From Stieleria bergensis (GTDB lineage: Bacteria; Planctomycetota; Planctomycetia; Pirellulales; Pirellulaceae): DNA of 64,000 nucleotides. Location: contig CP036272.1 in NCBI GenBank assembly GCA_007745635.1, forward strand, positions 530,772 through 594,771, read 5' to 3'. This document shows, in pieces, positions 36,401 through 45,220 of the stretch. The number at the start of each line of letters is the position of its first letter. The first letter of the stretch is position 1. The notes under the pieces are model-generated. The model searched no databases, was not told the origin of the DNA, and saw only the letters and a program-made list of their open reading frames with translations. The translations under genes were made by a program, and so were the position numbers.

Positions 36401-36936
36401 TCGGAGTCTGCGTGAAAACACTGATCTTTGTTGGCAACAAGGAGGTGCTGTCCCTCGGGGCTGATCGCCGCCATGAGATACAGCGGACTGGTGCGTTGGG
36501 TGGGCAGTTTAGGATTGGCTGTCCAGGTTTGAATCCGTGCCATGTCGTCGGTGTCATAGACTGAAATCTGATCACCGTAAACGCGCAGCAAACGCTTGGA
36601 GTTCGCACTGAATGACAAGGCGTTGTTGACCGTGGGCCAGCGCTTGACCGGAAGGCCTTGCTGAACATCATAAACAATCGTTTCGGTAATGAACGTGCTG
36701 CCGACGGCCAGTCTTCGATCGGGTGAAACGCTGATCAAGCGGGGGACGCAGTCTTGTGTTTGCAGTTGAGCCAATTCGTTGGGAGCTTTCCGGCCGGCCA
36801 GTTCAATGGCACTTAAATGGGCGTTGGTTTCGGCCGAGGGCTGCTGAGGAATCTTTTCGCAACCGCATAGGCTCCAGGTCAAAAGCATTAGCGCACTGGC
36901 TAACGCACGGACTCGCGCAAGGTTGTTAAGCTTCAT
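33424..36936 (-). CDS. Large WD40/beta-propeller-like lipoprotein
   Basis: A 1170-residue protein from ATG 36936 (MKLNNLARVRALASAL); the frame also opens at 37014, but those residues span a 12-bp duplication. A lipoprotein signal ends in SLCGC, so Cys at about residue 26 would be lipidated. The rest consists of repeating beta-strand blocks typical of WD40/YVTN propellers (ISPEGQHLLVAN, VHPNGRQLFIAG, AISPDGSHLNAAN, AFSPDSKQLLIAAGNGARLW, RLSPDAKLVAVAS), probably at least two propellers. No enzymatic motif was found. It is likely anchored to a membrane facing the periplasm, with a scaffold or sensor role. The neighbours give no functional hint. Confidence 0.8.
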   Translation of the reverse strand: MKLNNLARVRALASALMLLTWSLCGCEKIPQQPSAETNAHLSAIELAGRKAPNELAQLQTQDCVPRLISVSPDRRLAVGSTFITETIVYDVQQGLPVKRWPTVNNALSFSANSKRLLRVYGDQISVYDTDDMARIQTWTANPKLPTQRTSPLYLMAAISPEGQHLLVANKDQCFHADSEAAYILLQVDNPESRIEVQTPLPKDDQEPPHFEFVGSENRLVFHGIQAGQKTSLLFDLQSQKTLYSTTGERTLRLAAEAELIASAQVTQRESMSELEASPGQIDIVDLNSGNVIKEIPLNGILRDFDITDSGAEVIAAVQQSDAKAPPKQIDVPQDSTGRLTTLQRFKPSTGEMIGESSELEMPVCAIRYTRSGLACFVGMEYPNGYEDELSAKLGAVQIPGGKQVNDKPTMTKLAGDYLARGNRIGGAQSPGILETVKDQFLATDHAIWSASKQPFRAYEVAFAPTGNLCWFSDTLTNLATGNQRLITDLQDVQFLADGEHVFARTSNSPLIISITKGTTVWRSDFDTFIWPQQSVCTLDGRFIASIIRPSGLPNQPPKTRLLLVDRQDQDHPLWQECDAQRLCFSKDGKSLFAVGKRHVQQLSLPDGELVQEITIPELEPRDVAVHPNGRQLFIAGQSTAPKLYFRGSARTGMLVQVNLTGNQASTLQTIKAPMNAVAISPDGSHLNAANQAQESVPGSIWQWNLDSNGQPLQRDNPAVLLESPYGINDLAFSPDSKQLLIAAGNGARLWNLQTTNETEMASKQRKLAKHFQIVEYGNSWTGQIRRANGSKATLLDKPETPDVTSNKASTKLIDSQADANWPSLDLGTPTNNRRSGNVSEIERWLANGTKHPSSKPVAWNRSELAQLLERYELGPRSQDWKTRLAYESFGRERHHVLFDDQWKPIFKFPRVDNDYHGTLSASGNHVALALPRQITGLDDNVLKIQLWETETQQPRWTAEVIGTHVSGLEIDALDRYVKVNDNGGAVVVLDLMTGQQLGRYPTGRASNLISRLSPDAKLVAVASRGNSGVRLLDPQTMQQQAIIPTPSRTLWMQWLPESGHLVIGQAYGRSMSLATCWDVSNATTRWSKLVPNAQEVDLDQAGRWMLVHHQGQTSASVLLNTDNGQIHAVFAPTRLKASQRLVLSKSGGKVYQTDPSELQLWPPVDERQPD

Positions 36937-36970
36937 CGGAAGGGATCCACTAGGAATGCGGATGGGGACT

Positions 36971-36994
36971 CGAATGAGCTGCCGAATGAGCTGC
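36971..36994. repeat. 12-bp tandem duplication upstream of the lipoprotein gene
   Basis: Two copies of CGAATGAGCTGC (36971-36982, 36983-36994), followed by a further CGAA. It lies just upstream of the chosen start of the lipoprotein gene. One more example of the short tandem duplications common in this window. Confidence 0.85.
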
Positions 36995-37205
36995 CGAAAG
37001 AGAGAATCGCTCAAACAGGGCCAGGCCAGTGCGAGGCCAGGTCAGTAGTGCGAGGGCAGTGCCGCACCCCAACGTCGTCAGCTGATTGTATCCGGATTTG
37101 CCCGGCGACGCGAAACCGCAATCCGTCTCGGTGCCCGATTGGGGTTGCCGCGAGCGATCGGCGCGATGAATTGCCTGTCCAGAATGTCTTGGGGTGGCAG
37201 GTTCG

Positions 37206-38063
37206 CTATCCGATCTGCTGCTTGGTTTCCTTGGCTTTCTGCAGCCAGGCTTGCAGCTTTTCATCATCGCCGCTGGCGAGAAGGTCTCGTAGCTGCTGAA
37301 GATGATTGGAAAACGCATCCAGCTGGTCCAGGATGGCAGGGCGATTGTGTTGGCAAATCGCAGTCCACATCTCCGGGTCACCCGCCGCCACGCGAGTCAT
37401 GTCTTTCCAGCCGCTACCGACTAGCGGTGCGCTTTTGGGATCGGTGTTGCTGGCCAGCAGCGAGGAAACCAAGTGCGGCAGATGGCTGACCGAAGCGAGG
37501 CAATTGTCATGTTCTGCCGGTGAGAGGTTGACCGTCCGTCCACCGACCAGTTGCCAAAACTGTTCGGCCCGGCTGAGATGCTCCTGGGAGGTGTTGTCAT
37601 CAGGCGTGATGATGATGCACTTGCCATCAAACAGAGTGGCGGAGGCATATTCGACGCCAGATTTTTCTGAACCAGCAATGGGATGCGCGGCTACGAAGCG
37701 CTTGGCCACCTGCGGATCTTGATTGACTTGATCAACGATCATGGCTTTGGTGCTGCCAACATCGGTGATGACAGATTCCGGCTTGGTGAACTCGGCGACC
37801 TGACTGCTTAGCGGAGCAATGCGATCGACGGGACTGGCAATCACAATGACATCGCTGTCGTCACAGGCTTCGGATAAATCAGCAAAGCCTCGATTGATCG
37901 CTCCGACGCGAATCGCGATGTCACAGCTCTCCGGTCGCCGGCTATAGCCATGAACAGTCACGCCGCAGCGTCGCAGTGACATGCCGACACTACCGCCCAG
38001 CAATCCGACGCCGACAATGGTGACCTGGTTGAGCCAATCTGGTTTTTGGGGAATCTGGTGCAT
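37206..38063 (-). CDS. tyrA: Prephenate dehydrogenase
   Basis: A 285-residue protein, the length of a monofunctional TyrA. The NAD(P)-binding motif VTIVGVGLLGGSVGMSL is at residues 14-30, followed by HGYSRRPE, DVIVIASPVD (about 70-79), VITDVGSTKA (about 95), FVAAHPIAGSEKSGVE with the catalytic His (about 123-138) and the DNCLASVSHLPHLV helix. It converts prephenate to 4-hydroxyphenylpyruvate in tyrosine synthesis. It starts 15 nt after the ribBA stop and is thus probably cotranscribed with ribBA. No ACT domain for feedback control. Confidence 0.95.
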   Translation of the reverse strand: MHQIPQKPDWLNQVTIVGVGLLGGSVGMSLRRCGVTVHGYSRRPESCDIAIRVGAINRGFADLSEACDDSDVIVIASPVDRIAPLSSQVAEFTKPESVITDVGSTKAMIVDQVNQDPQVAKRFVAAHPIAGSEKSGVEYASATLFDGKCIIITPDDNTSQEHLSRAEQFWQLVGGRTVNLSPAEHDNCLASVSHLPHLVSSLLASNTDPKSAPLVGSGWKDMTRVAAGDPEMWTAICQHNRPAILDQLDAFSNHLQQLRDLLASGDDEKLQAWLQKAKETKQQIG

Positions 38064-38078
38064 GATCCGATTCTAACC

Positions 38079-39320
38079 TTATTCCAGTTCTGGCAGGGAG
38101 TGCCCCATCTTTTCGCGTTTGGTTTCCAGGTAGTGTTTGTTGTGCTGGTTGACAGGTGGCACGATGGGAACTTGGTCAACCAGATTCAAATCGAAGCCGC
38201 GCAGATTGAAGGCCTGTTGCTTTTTGGGATTGTTCGTCAGCAGGCGAACTTCACTGATCCCGAGGTCTTTCAGAATCTGCAGTCCGACTCCGTAGTCTCG
38301 CATGTCGGCTTTAAAGCCCAGGGCGTGGTTGGCTTCGACAGTGTCCAGCCCTTCATCTTGCAAGGCATAGGCTTTGATCTTTTGGGCGAGTCCAATCCCG
38401 CGTCCCTCTTGAGGCAAGTAAACCAATGCGCCGCGGCCTTCGTCGGCGATCATTTGCAAAGCCATGTGAAGCTGGTCACCACAATCGCAGCGCAGGGACG
38501 AGATCAAGTCACCGGTAAAGCAACTGCTGTGCATGCGAACCAGTGGTGGCTTGCTGGTGTTGGGATCGGTCAAGTCACCAAAGGTCAATGCGATGGGCTC
38601 TTGAGCTTCAAAATCAACCGAGTACACGATGACCTGGAAATCACCGTACTTGGTGGGCAGCTTTGATTCAGCGGCACGGCTGACCAGTTTTTCGCTCACG
38701 CGGCGGTGTGCGATCAGATGTTCAATGCTGATGATCTTGAGATTGTTTTTCTTGGCGATGGCGATCAGTTGATCGCGCGATGCTCGATCACCGTCTTCAT
38801 TCAGGATCTCGCAAAGCACGCCAGCCGGTTGCAGGCCTGCCATGCGAGCCAGGTCAACAGCCGCTTCGGTGTGACCGGCCCGCCGCAACACTCCGCCCGG
38901 TTTTGCAATCAGTGGATAGACATGCCCGGGGCGCACAAAGTCTTCGGCTTGGACTTCGGGGTCAGCGATGCGAATGATGGTTTCGCTACGTTCGGAAGCA
39001 GTGATCCCTGTCTTTGCCGTCGCAATGTCAACCGGAGTGACGAATGCGGTTCGCAGCGGAGCGTTGTTGTCACTGACCACCGGTTGCAGCTTGAGCCGTT
39101 CGCCGACCTCCGGCAGGATGGAGACGCACAGCTGTCCGCGACCACCCAGAATAAAGTTGATCGTCTCCGTCGTCGCTTTCTCGGCGGCGCAAATGAAATC
39201 GCCTTCGTTCTCGCGATCCTCAGCATCCACGACGATGACGACTTCCCCTCGTTGGATCGCCTCAACGGCCTCGCTGACCGGATCTAGCGGAAAGTCATTG
39301 GTGGTTTCGCTGTCTGACAT
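38079..39320 (-). CDS. ribBA: Bifunctional DHBP synthase / GTP cyclohydrolase II
   Basis: A 413-residue protein from ATG 39320 (MSDSETTNDF); the 66 upstream codons of the open frame lack similarity. The N-terminal RibB domain (about 1-205) has DAEDRENEGDF (about 33-43), GRGQLCVS and RPGHVYPL. It makes 3,4-dihydroxy-2-butanone 4-phosphate from ribulose 5-phosphate. The C-terminal RibA domain (about 210-405) has the zinc site (RMHSSCFTGDLISSLRCDCG, Cys/Cys/Cys) and YLPQEGRGIGL, and opens the GTP ring. Both feed riboflavin synthesis. Likely first gene of a ribBA-tyrA operon. No FMN riboswitch was recognised upstream. Confidence 0.95.
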   Translation of the reverse strand: MSDSETTNDFPLDPVSEAVEAIQRGEVVIVVDAEDRENEGDFICAAEKATTETINFILGGRGQLCVSILPEVGERLKLQPVVSDNNAPLRTAFVTPVDIATAKTGITASERSETIIRIADPEVQAEDFVRPGHVYPLIAKPGGVLRRAGHTEAAVDLARMAGLQPAGVLCEILNEDGDRASRDQLIAIAKKNNLKIISIEHLIAHRRVSEKLVSRAAESKLPTKYGDFQVIVYSVDFEAQEPIALTFGDLTDPNTSKPPLVRMHSSCFTGDLISSLRCDCGDQLHMALQMIADEGRGALVYLPQEGRGIGLAQKIKAYALQDEGLDTVEANHALGFKADMRDYGVGLQILKDLGISEVRLLTNNPKKQQAFNLRGFDLNLVDQVPIVPPVNQHNKHYLETKREKMGHSLPELE

Positions 39321-39577
39321 AGCACTTATCAGGGAGTTGGGAGTTTGGGATGGGCTGATGGAAAGCCCGGATTCAAGGGGCTGCTGCTGGGGAGGGCAGC
39401 TGGGAATTTCTTGCGAAAACGTGAATCCAAAGGTCACGATGCGGTAGTATAAGGCAGGGTGGCTAGACCCCAAGTTGTTGCGGCGAAGTTTCCCCGAGAG
39501 GTCCGAAAGTCGTCCCATAAGTCGGGTTTTGTTCCGGTTAGTTGCGTCCTTCGATGACTTTGAGAGAGTTTTTGCAG

Positions 39578-40747
39578 ATGAAACAGTGGCTCATTCACGC
39601 CTGCTTGACTGGAATCGTTTCCATTTCGAGTCCGTTTGCTCCGCTGGGAAGCGCTCAAGAGATCAGTCAATCTGCTGATTCCCAGCAGACCGGTGATCCC
39701 CAGCAAACCGGTGATCCCCAGCAGACCGGTGCAAGCTCGCCAGACACAACGCTCAGTGCAGATGATCCGTCTCCTCCGCCTGCGGCGGCAAAGGCGAAGG
39801 AAAAGGAAAAGGAAAAGCAGAGGCCGGAGACGCCTGCCAAAACGTGGTCGGTCAAGAAGCTGGCAAACTTGGACTACACCCGCGTGCCCAATCAGCGGGA
39901 TCGTGCCGATGAAACCACTCAGCAGGATCCGCCAGCGCAACAAAACCGTGAGCAGCGCTGTGATTTATTCTTGCCTGTTGAATCGATCATTGCTGGCCAG
40001 GACAGTGCTGCGGCCGCCAAAGCGGACAAGAAAAAGAGCAGCTTTCCTGTTGTCGTTTTGGTGCACGGCGGTGCATGGGTTGCCGGGGACAAGTGGAACA
40101 TGGAGCGCCATGCCCGGCACTTAGCGGCCAACGGTTATGCGGCGCTAAACATCAACTATCGACTTTCGCCCGGCGTCAAGTTTCCGTCGCATTTGGATGA
40201 TTTACGGTTGGCGTTGTGCTGGTTGAAAGCAAACGCGGGGCGGTACCAGTTGGACGTCGATCGCGTGGGCTTGTATGGCTATTCCGCTGGGGCTCATTTG
40301 GTCTCGTTGCTGGGGTGTTTGCAAGATGAGCCAGCCGCAGTGGTGCAGAAGACCAGTTTGTGGCAGCCAGCTGATCCACGCTGGGGCCAGTTGCCCAGGA
40401 TTCAGGCGGTTCTGGCAGGTGGCCCGCCGACTGATTTTCGGCAGGTTCCCGAGCGTGGAACGTTTTACCAATTTTTTCTTGGCGGGACCCGTCAGCAGGT
40501 CCCCGAGCAATATCGACTGGCCTCGCCGGCTGAGTTTACATCGATGCAGGATCCACCGATTTGTCTCGTGCAGGGGGAAAGCGACCTGTTGGTCAGTTGC
40601 AAGCAAACGGTATCGTTCGCCGGTCAGTGCAAGCGTGCAGGGATTGATGTGACCTTGATCACGTTACCCAATCACGGGCACATGACCACCTTCCTGAGTG
40701 GCCAGCTCAACCAAGCGCTGCTGGACTTCTTTGGCGATCGTCTTTAG
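39578..40747 (+). CDS. Exported alpha/beta hydrolase (BD-FAE/esterase type)
   Basis: A 389-residue protein from ATG 39578; ATG 39554 in the same frame is less suitable for the signal peptide (MKQWLIHACLTGIVSISS onward, cleavage near GSAQ). Residues about 30-95 are a low-complexity linker with QQTGDP repeats and a Lys/Glu stretch. The hydrolase domain follows: oxyanion motif HGGAWVAGD (about 165), NINYRLSPG, nucleophile in GYSAGAH (about 233), an Asp in QGESDLL and a His in PNHGHM. It resembles the feruloyl-esterase/lipase-like HGG-W family that removes acyl groups from polysaccharides. Divergent from ribBA with a short shared upstream region. Confidence 0.88.
   Translation: MKQWLIHACLTGIVSISSPFAPLGSAQEISQSADSQQTGDPQQTGDPQQTGASSPDTTLSADDPSPPPAAAKAKEKEKEKQRPETPAKTWSVKKLANLDYTRVPNQRDRADETTQQDPPAQQNREQRCDLFLPVESIIAGQDSAAAAKADKKKSSFPVVVLVHGGAWVAGDKWNMERHARHLAANGYAALNINYRLSPGVKFPSHLDDLRLALCWLKANAGRYQLDVDRVGLYGYSAGAHLVSLLGCLQDEPAAVVQKTSLWQPADPRWGQLPRIQAVLAGGPPTDFRQVPERGTFYQFFLGGTRQQVPEQYRLASPAEFTSMQDPPICLVQGESDLLVSCKQTVSFAGQCKRAGIDVTLITLPNHGHMTTFLSGQLNQALLDFFGDRL
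39683..39730 (+). repeat. 18-bp coding tandem repeat (QQTGDP units)
   Basis: CAGCAGACCGGTGATCCC at 39683-39700, a copy with one change at 39701-39718, and a partial unit to 39730. The period is a multiple of three, so the array adds QQTGDP units to the linker of the esterase without shifting frame. Confidence 0.93.
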
Positions 40748-41017
40748 TGGCGGTTGGTCGTCAGTGGCCTCATCCTCACCCGGACAGCAGTCTCTTTGCC
40801 GTCGTCAACGCGACACCCAGGTTGCCTTGACCGGTCCGACACAAACTTCTCTGACGATCCCCTGGCGTGTCGGGTTGTTCGTGATTTCCTGTTCATGACG
40901 TACCACCGACGTGCGACGGCGATGATCGTTTGCTTTGCAATACCCATTTCAATCCACGCGAATTAAACTACCGCGACGTTTCCTGATCATTTTGCCCTGT
41001 CTCTCCGATTCAATGGA

Positions 41018-44000
41018 ATGCAGATGATGGCTGCTCGGCTTGCTTCACTTTGTACAGCGTTTGTTTCTCTTGCCCTTTGCTTTGGGCCTGTGGCTGTGGT
41101 TCAGGCGCAAAAGCCGCTCCGCGCACTGCTGATTGCCGGTGGTTGCTGTCATGACTATAGCGGCCAACATCTGGTGCTGGCCAAGGGCATCCAATCGCGT
41201 GCCAATGTGCAGGTGGATGTTTACTGGACCGATGATGGCAGTACCAATCCGCCCTTGATGTTGTTTGAGGATGAAAAATGGGCCGAGGGTTACGATGTGA
41301 TCATTCATGATGAATGCGCAGCATCGAACAAAGACATGGCGATCGTGAATCGCATTTTAGAGGTGCATCGCAAGATTCCTGCGGTGCATTTGCATTGTGC
41401 CATGCACAGTTTTCGCACTGGCACAGATCTGTGGTTCAAACACCTTGGCTTGCAGTCCACCAGTCACGGGCCACAGCAACCGATCCAAATCAACCGGGTT
41501 GATCCGACTCACCCCATCACCGAGCCCTTGGTGGATTGGAAGACCGGCAACGAAGAGCTTTACAATAATGTCAAAGTCTTTGAAACAGCGCACCCGTTGA
41601 TGACAGGCGTCCAGCAGTTTGATCGCAACGGGAAAACCATCACTGACAAAGCCGTTGTGGCTTGGACGAATCAAGTGCCCGGCTTTGCCAGAAGCTTTAG
41701 CACCACCTTGGGGCACAACACGGCGACGGTCGCTGACGGTCGTTACTTAGATTTAGTCACCCGTGGGCTGTTGTGGTCATGTGATCAGCTGAATGATCAG
41801 TACCTGACACCGTTTAAAGGAGTGAACAAGGTTTCCTTTATCAGCAAGGCAGAAGCTGCGGTCAAGAAACGAGGTGTGATGCCCAAGGGAGCGACGTTGG
41901 TGGTTGCCTCGGCCAGTTCGGTGCAAAGCGGTAACGATCCAGAGAACGCGTTTGATAATGATCTGGAAACACGTTGGTGTGCCAACGGAGGCGGTTTCCC
42001 ACAGTGGTTGGCATGGGAATTCGAACAACCGCGCAAGCCCGAAACGATCTCAATTGATTGGGAATTTGCTGATCGTCTGTATGCTTATACGGTCGAGGGG
42101 TCTGCTGATGGGAAAACCTGGCAGACGTTGTTAGACGCATCGAAGAATCAGAAGGCTGGCAATCAGCCCCGCCCGTTGACGTTGACCGGACCGGTGAAGT
42201 TCATGCGAATCAACGGACTGGGTGGCAACCCCGGGGCATGGTGCAGCATCCGTCAGGTGTCTCTCGGTGGTGATCAGTTCAGTGTCTTGTGGCCCAGTGT
42301 CGCCAAGGGAGTCGGTAAAACCTTTGCACCGAAACTTGCCGATCCTTACAAGACCTCGGGGAACATTCCACCGACGATCGAGCCCATGACTGCTCAGCGT
42401 GAGGCTGGCATTCTGAAAGACGTGCGTGTGCCCGATGGGTTCAAGGCCACGCTGTTTGCTGCTCCACCGGCTGTGAATTATCCCGTCTTTGTTGCCGCTG
42501 CTCCTGATGGCACCGTGTTTGTCAGTTCTGATGGGAACGGTTCACTGGGCCGTGACCCGGGACGCGGACGTGTGATTCGGTTGCGTGATCTGGATGGTGA
42601 TGGCCGAGCGGATGAAACGAAAGTGTTCTGTGAAATCGATGCTCCAAGAGGTTTGGTTTGGGATCACGATCGATTGTATCTCATGCACCCGCCACACCTG
42701 TCGGTGTTCATTGATCATGACAAAGATGGAGTCTCCGATGAGCAACGCATTCTGGTTCGCGACTTGGCCTTTGGTTATGACAAGCGACCGGCAGATCACA
42801 CCACCAACGGACTGTCGATGGGACCGGATGGTTGGTTGTATGTCGCTGGCGGTGACTTTGGTTTCATCGATGCCACTGGAACCGATGGTCGCAAACTGAC
42901 ACATCGCGGTGGAGGGGTGATTCGAGTTCGGCCCGATGGCACGGGCTTGGAACTGTACTCGACCGGCACGCGAAACATTCTTGAAGTCGCGATCAGTCCT
43001 CGACTCGACATGTTTGCTCGGGATAATACCAATGACGGCGGTGGCTGGGACGTTCGGTTTCATCACTTTACCGGCAGCGATGACCATGGCTACCCACGGC
43101 TGTACAAGAACTTTGCTGATGAGTGCATTGTGCCGCTCGCTGATTACGGCGGCGGTTCAGGTTGTGGCGCGGTTTACGTGGACGAACCAGGGTTTGGAAT
43201 TTATAACGACGCGCCGTTGACAGCGGATTGGGGGACAGGTGCTATCTGGCATCACAGTGTTCAGCCCAAGGGAGCAACTTTCGAGGAAACTCAAAAGCCT
43301 CAGCCACTGGTGCGGATGACGCGGCCGACGGATGCTGATGTTGACGGTCAGAGTCGCTTGTTCTGTGCGAGCTGGAAAGGTGCGACCTTTAAGTGGCAGG
43401 GACCGGATGTTGGCTACATCGTCTGTGTTCAGCCGGTTGATGCACCGCAAAGAGAGTTGCCTGATTTCGCTTCGCTTTCCAGTGATCAATTGGTTGCCTT
43501 GTATGCCGATCCTAGTTATCGACGCCGCCTAGCAGCACAGCGTGAACTCAGTCGTCGCAAGGATGCACGAGCCGCCGATCTGCTGAATCGAGTCAAGTCG
43601 CAGCGCACCGCTGAACGAAACTTGGTCGAGGAGTTGCAGACCACCGAAGACGCGTCGCGATGTGCCAAGGCTTTATCGCATGCCGATCCGATCGTTGTGC
43701 ACGTCGCGATTCAACAACTGGGCAAACGTGGCTCTGCCGAGCAGGCTTTCGCAGTGCTCGATAGTGCCTCCAGCGATGCGGTCAAGCAAGCCGCCTTGCG
43801 GGCGCTGGCGATGATTCATCGAGAGGATGTTGTCAGCGGACTGATGCAGCGCTACGAGTCGGCGACCGCCACGTTCGATCGCCAAGCTCTGTTTGCTGCG
43901 ATCTGTCGTTTGAATTTTCGCGAAGCCAAGTGGAACGGAGACTCATGGGGCACGCGTCCTGATACACGCGGACCTTACTACCAGCCGATCGCATGGGAGC

Positions 44001-45220
44001 AAACCGATCGCATCCGGGCCTTCTTGCAACGCCAGCTGGGCGAAGCACAGGCAGCGGATGCAGCGGCGATGGTCGCCACAATGAATCGCAACCGCATGGA
44101 ATCCAGTCAAGGATTGCAGCGTCTGCTGCAGCTCGCCTTGGTCGATGCGAGGTTGATGCCTCAGGCGTTCAAGCAGATCGCCGCGGCTAAAGAGTTGCCA
44201 GCTGAGTCGATGTCTGTTTTGGAAAATGCGATCAAGCAACCCAAGATTGACGGCCAGTCTTTGCTGCACTGCGTGGAAGCGCTTAGCCGAATGAATCAGC
44301 CTGCCGCGATTAAAACGCTGGTGCAGGCACTCGCTCGCATGCAATCTGACCGATCGATGCGTGGACAGTACGGCCGGGCACAGAAAGTCGCATTGGAGTC
44401 GGCGCTGGTTCAGAATCAGGTCGGCGTCTTGATCCAGATGTTGGGTTCGGATCAGCCCAAGTTAGGCACAGCAGAAAGTGATTGGTGTTGGGCAATGATC
44501 TTGCAAGTCGCTGGGACCGGCAACGCCAGTCCTGAAGCTTTGGAGCTTGCTGAAGACGCCATTGAATCGGCTTGGCAAGACGCCTCAGTACAGTCACAGC
44601 TGATCAAAGTCGCTGGCCAATGGCGTCATCATCTGCTCGATGGCAAGATTTGGTCGCTGTATCAGTCGACTGAAAATGCGGATCTAAAACGAGTGGCTGG
44701 CCAAGCCGTCAAGCAGTTGGATTTGGTCAAGCGAATGCAAGATGATTCGCCCAAGATTGGAACGTTAAGTGTTGCCGATGCGTTGGCAATGGTCGCTGAG
44801 ATGCCGGGTGATGTTCAGCTTGGCAAAGAGCTGTTTAAGCAAGCTTCGTGTGTGAGCTGTCATACGGTTAGCAAGTCGGGTCCGCAACAAGGGCCCTATC
44901 TGGGCAACATTGCCAAGACCTACAAACGCGCTCAGCTAGCCGAAGCGATCTTGATCCCCAGCAAGACCATCGCACAGGGCTTTGCAACAACGCAGGTGTT
45001 GACCATTGACGGAGAAGTCATCACGGGATTTGTGACCGACGAACAAGCCGAGCAAGTCACGATTCGGGACGCTCAGGCCAAGGATCATGTGATCAGCAAA
45101 GAGGACATCGAAGTGCGCAAGCAACTTAAGACGTCGGTGATGCCCGATGGTTTGTTAAAAACCTATTCGGTGAAAGACTTGGCGTCGCTGTTGGATTACC
45201 TGGTTCAACTCTCCAAGTAA
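41018..45220 (+). CDS. PVC-type multidomain protein: ThuA, discoidin-like, dehydrogenase propeller, HEAT and cytochrome c
   Basis: A 1400-residue exported protein; ATG 41018, 41024 and 41027 are all possible. The signal is about residues 1-30. Order of domains: a ThuA-like domain (about 33-265; LLIAGGCCHDYSGQH, VHLHCAMHSFR), a discoidin/F5-F8-C-like beta-sandwich (about 295-420; NDLETRWCANGGG), and a membrane-bound dehydrogenase-type six-bladed propeller (about 470-830; RDLDGDGRADETK, TRNILEVAISP). An alpha-helical HEAT-like region (about 850-1250) and a C-terminal class I cytochrome c with C1278-x2-C1281-H1282 follow, ending in a planctomycete-type heme-binding module. It is likely a periplasmic sugar or alcohol oxidising system passing electrons to the haem; the substrate is unknown. 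Its 3' end overlaps the convergent flippase gene by 16 bp. Confidence 0.88.
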   Translation: MQMMAARLASLCTAFVSLALCFGPVAVVQAQKPLRALLIAGGCCHDYSGQHLVLAKGIQSRANVQVDVYWTDDGSTNPPLMLFEDEKWAEGYDVIIHDECAASNKDMAIVNRILEVHRKIPAVHLHCAMHSFRTGTDLWFKHLGLQSTSHGPQQPIQINRVDPTHPITEPLVDWKTGNEELYNNVKVFETAHPLMTGVQQFDRNGKTITDKAVVAWTNQVPGFARSFSTTLGHNTATVADGRYLDLVTRGLLWSCDQLNDQYLTPFKGVNKVSFISKAEAAVKKRGVMPKGATLVVASASSVQSGNDPENAFDNDLETRWCANGGGFPQWLAWEFEQPRKPETISIDWEFADRLYAYTVEGSADGKTWQTLLDASKNQKAGNQPRPLTLTGPVKFMRINGLGGNPGAWCSIRQVSLGGDQFSVLWPSVAKGVGKTFAPKLADPYKTSGNIPPTIEPMTAQREAGILKDVRVPDGFKATLFAAPPAVNYPVFVAAAPDGTVFVSSDGNGSLGRDPGRGRVIRLRDLDGDGRADETKVFCEIDAPRGLVWDHDRLYLMHPPHLSVFIDHDKDGVSDEQRILVRDLAFGYDKRPADHTTNGLSMGPDGWLYVAGGDFGFIDATGTDGRKLTHRGGGVIRVRPDGTGLELYSTGTRNILEVAISPRLDMFARDNTNDGGGWDVRFHHFTGSDDHGYPRLYKNFADECIVPLADYGGGSGCGAVYVDEPGFGIYNDAPLTADWGTGAIWHHSVQPKGATFEETQKPQPLVRMTRPTDADVDGQSRLFCASWKGATFKWQGPDVGYIVCVQPVDAPQRELPDFASLSSDQLVALYADPSYRRRLAAQRELSRRKDARAADLLNRVKSQRTAERNLVEELQTTEDASRCAKALSHADPIVVHVAIQQLGKRGSAEQAFAVLDSASSDAVKQAALRALAMIHREDVVSGLMQRYESATATFDRQALFAAICRLNFREAKWNGDSWGTRPDTRGPYYQPIAWEQTDRIRAFLQRQLGEAQAADAAAMVATMNRNRMESSQGLQRLLQLALVDARLMPQAFKQIAAAKELPAESMSVLENAIKQPKIDGQSLLHCVEALSRMNQPAAIKTLVQALARMQSDRSMRGQYGRAQKVALESALVQNQVGVLIQMLGSDQPKLGTAESDWCWAMILQVAGTGNASPEALELAEDAIESAWQDASVQSQLIKVAGQWRHHLLDGKIWSLYQSTENADLKRVAGQAVKQLDLVKRMQDDSPKIGTLSVADALAMVAEMPGDVQLGKELFKQASCVSCHTVSKSGPQQGPYLGNIAKTYKRAQLAEAILIPSKTIAQGFATTQVLTIDGEVITGFVTDEQAEQVTIRDAQAKDHVISKEDIEVRKQLKTSVMPDGLLKTYSVKDLASLLDYLVQLSK

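Noticed and set aside
39321-39577. FMN riboswitch upstream of ribBA
   Set aside because: No conserved RFN-element motifs were recognised in the short upstream region.
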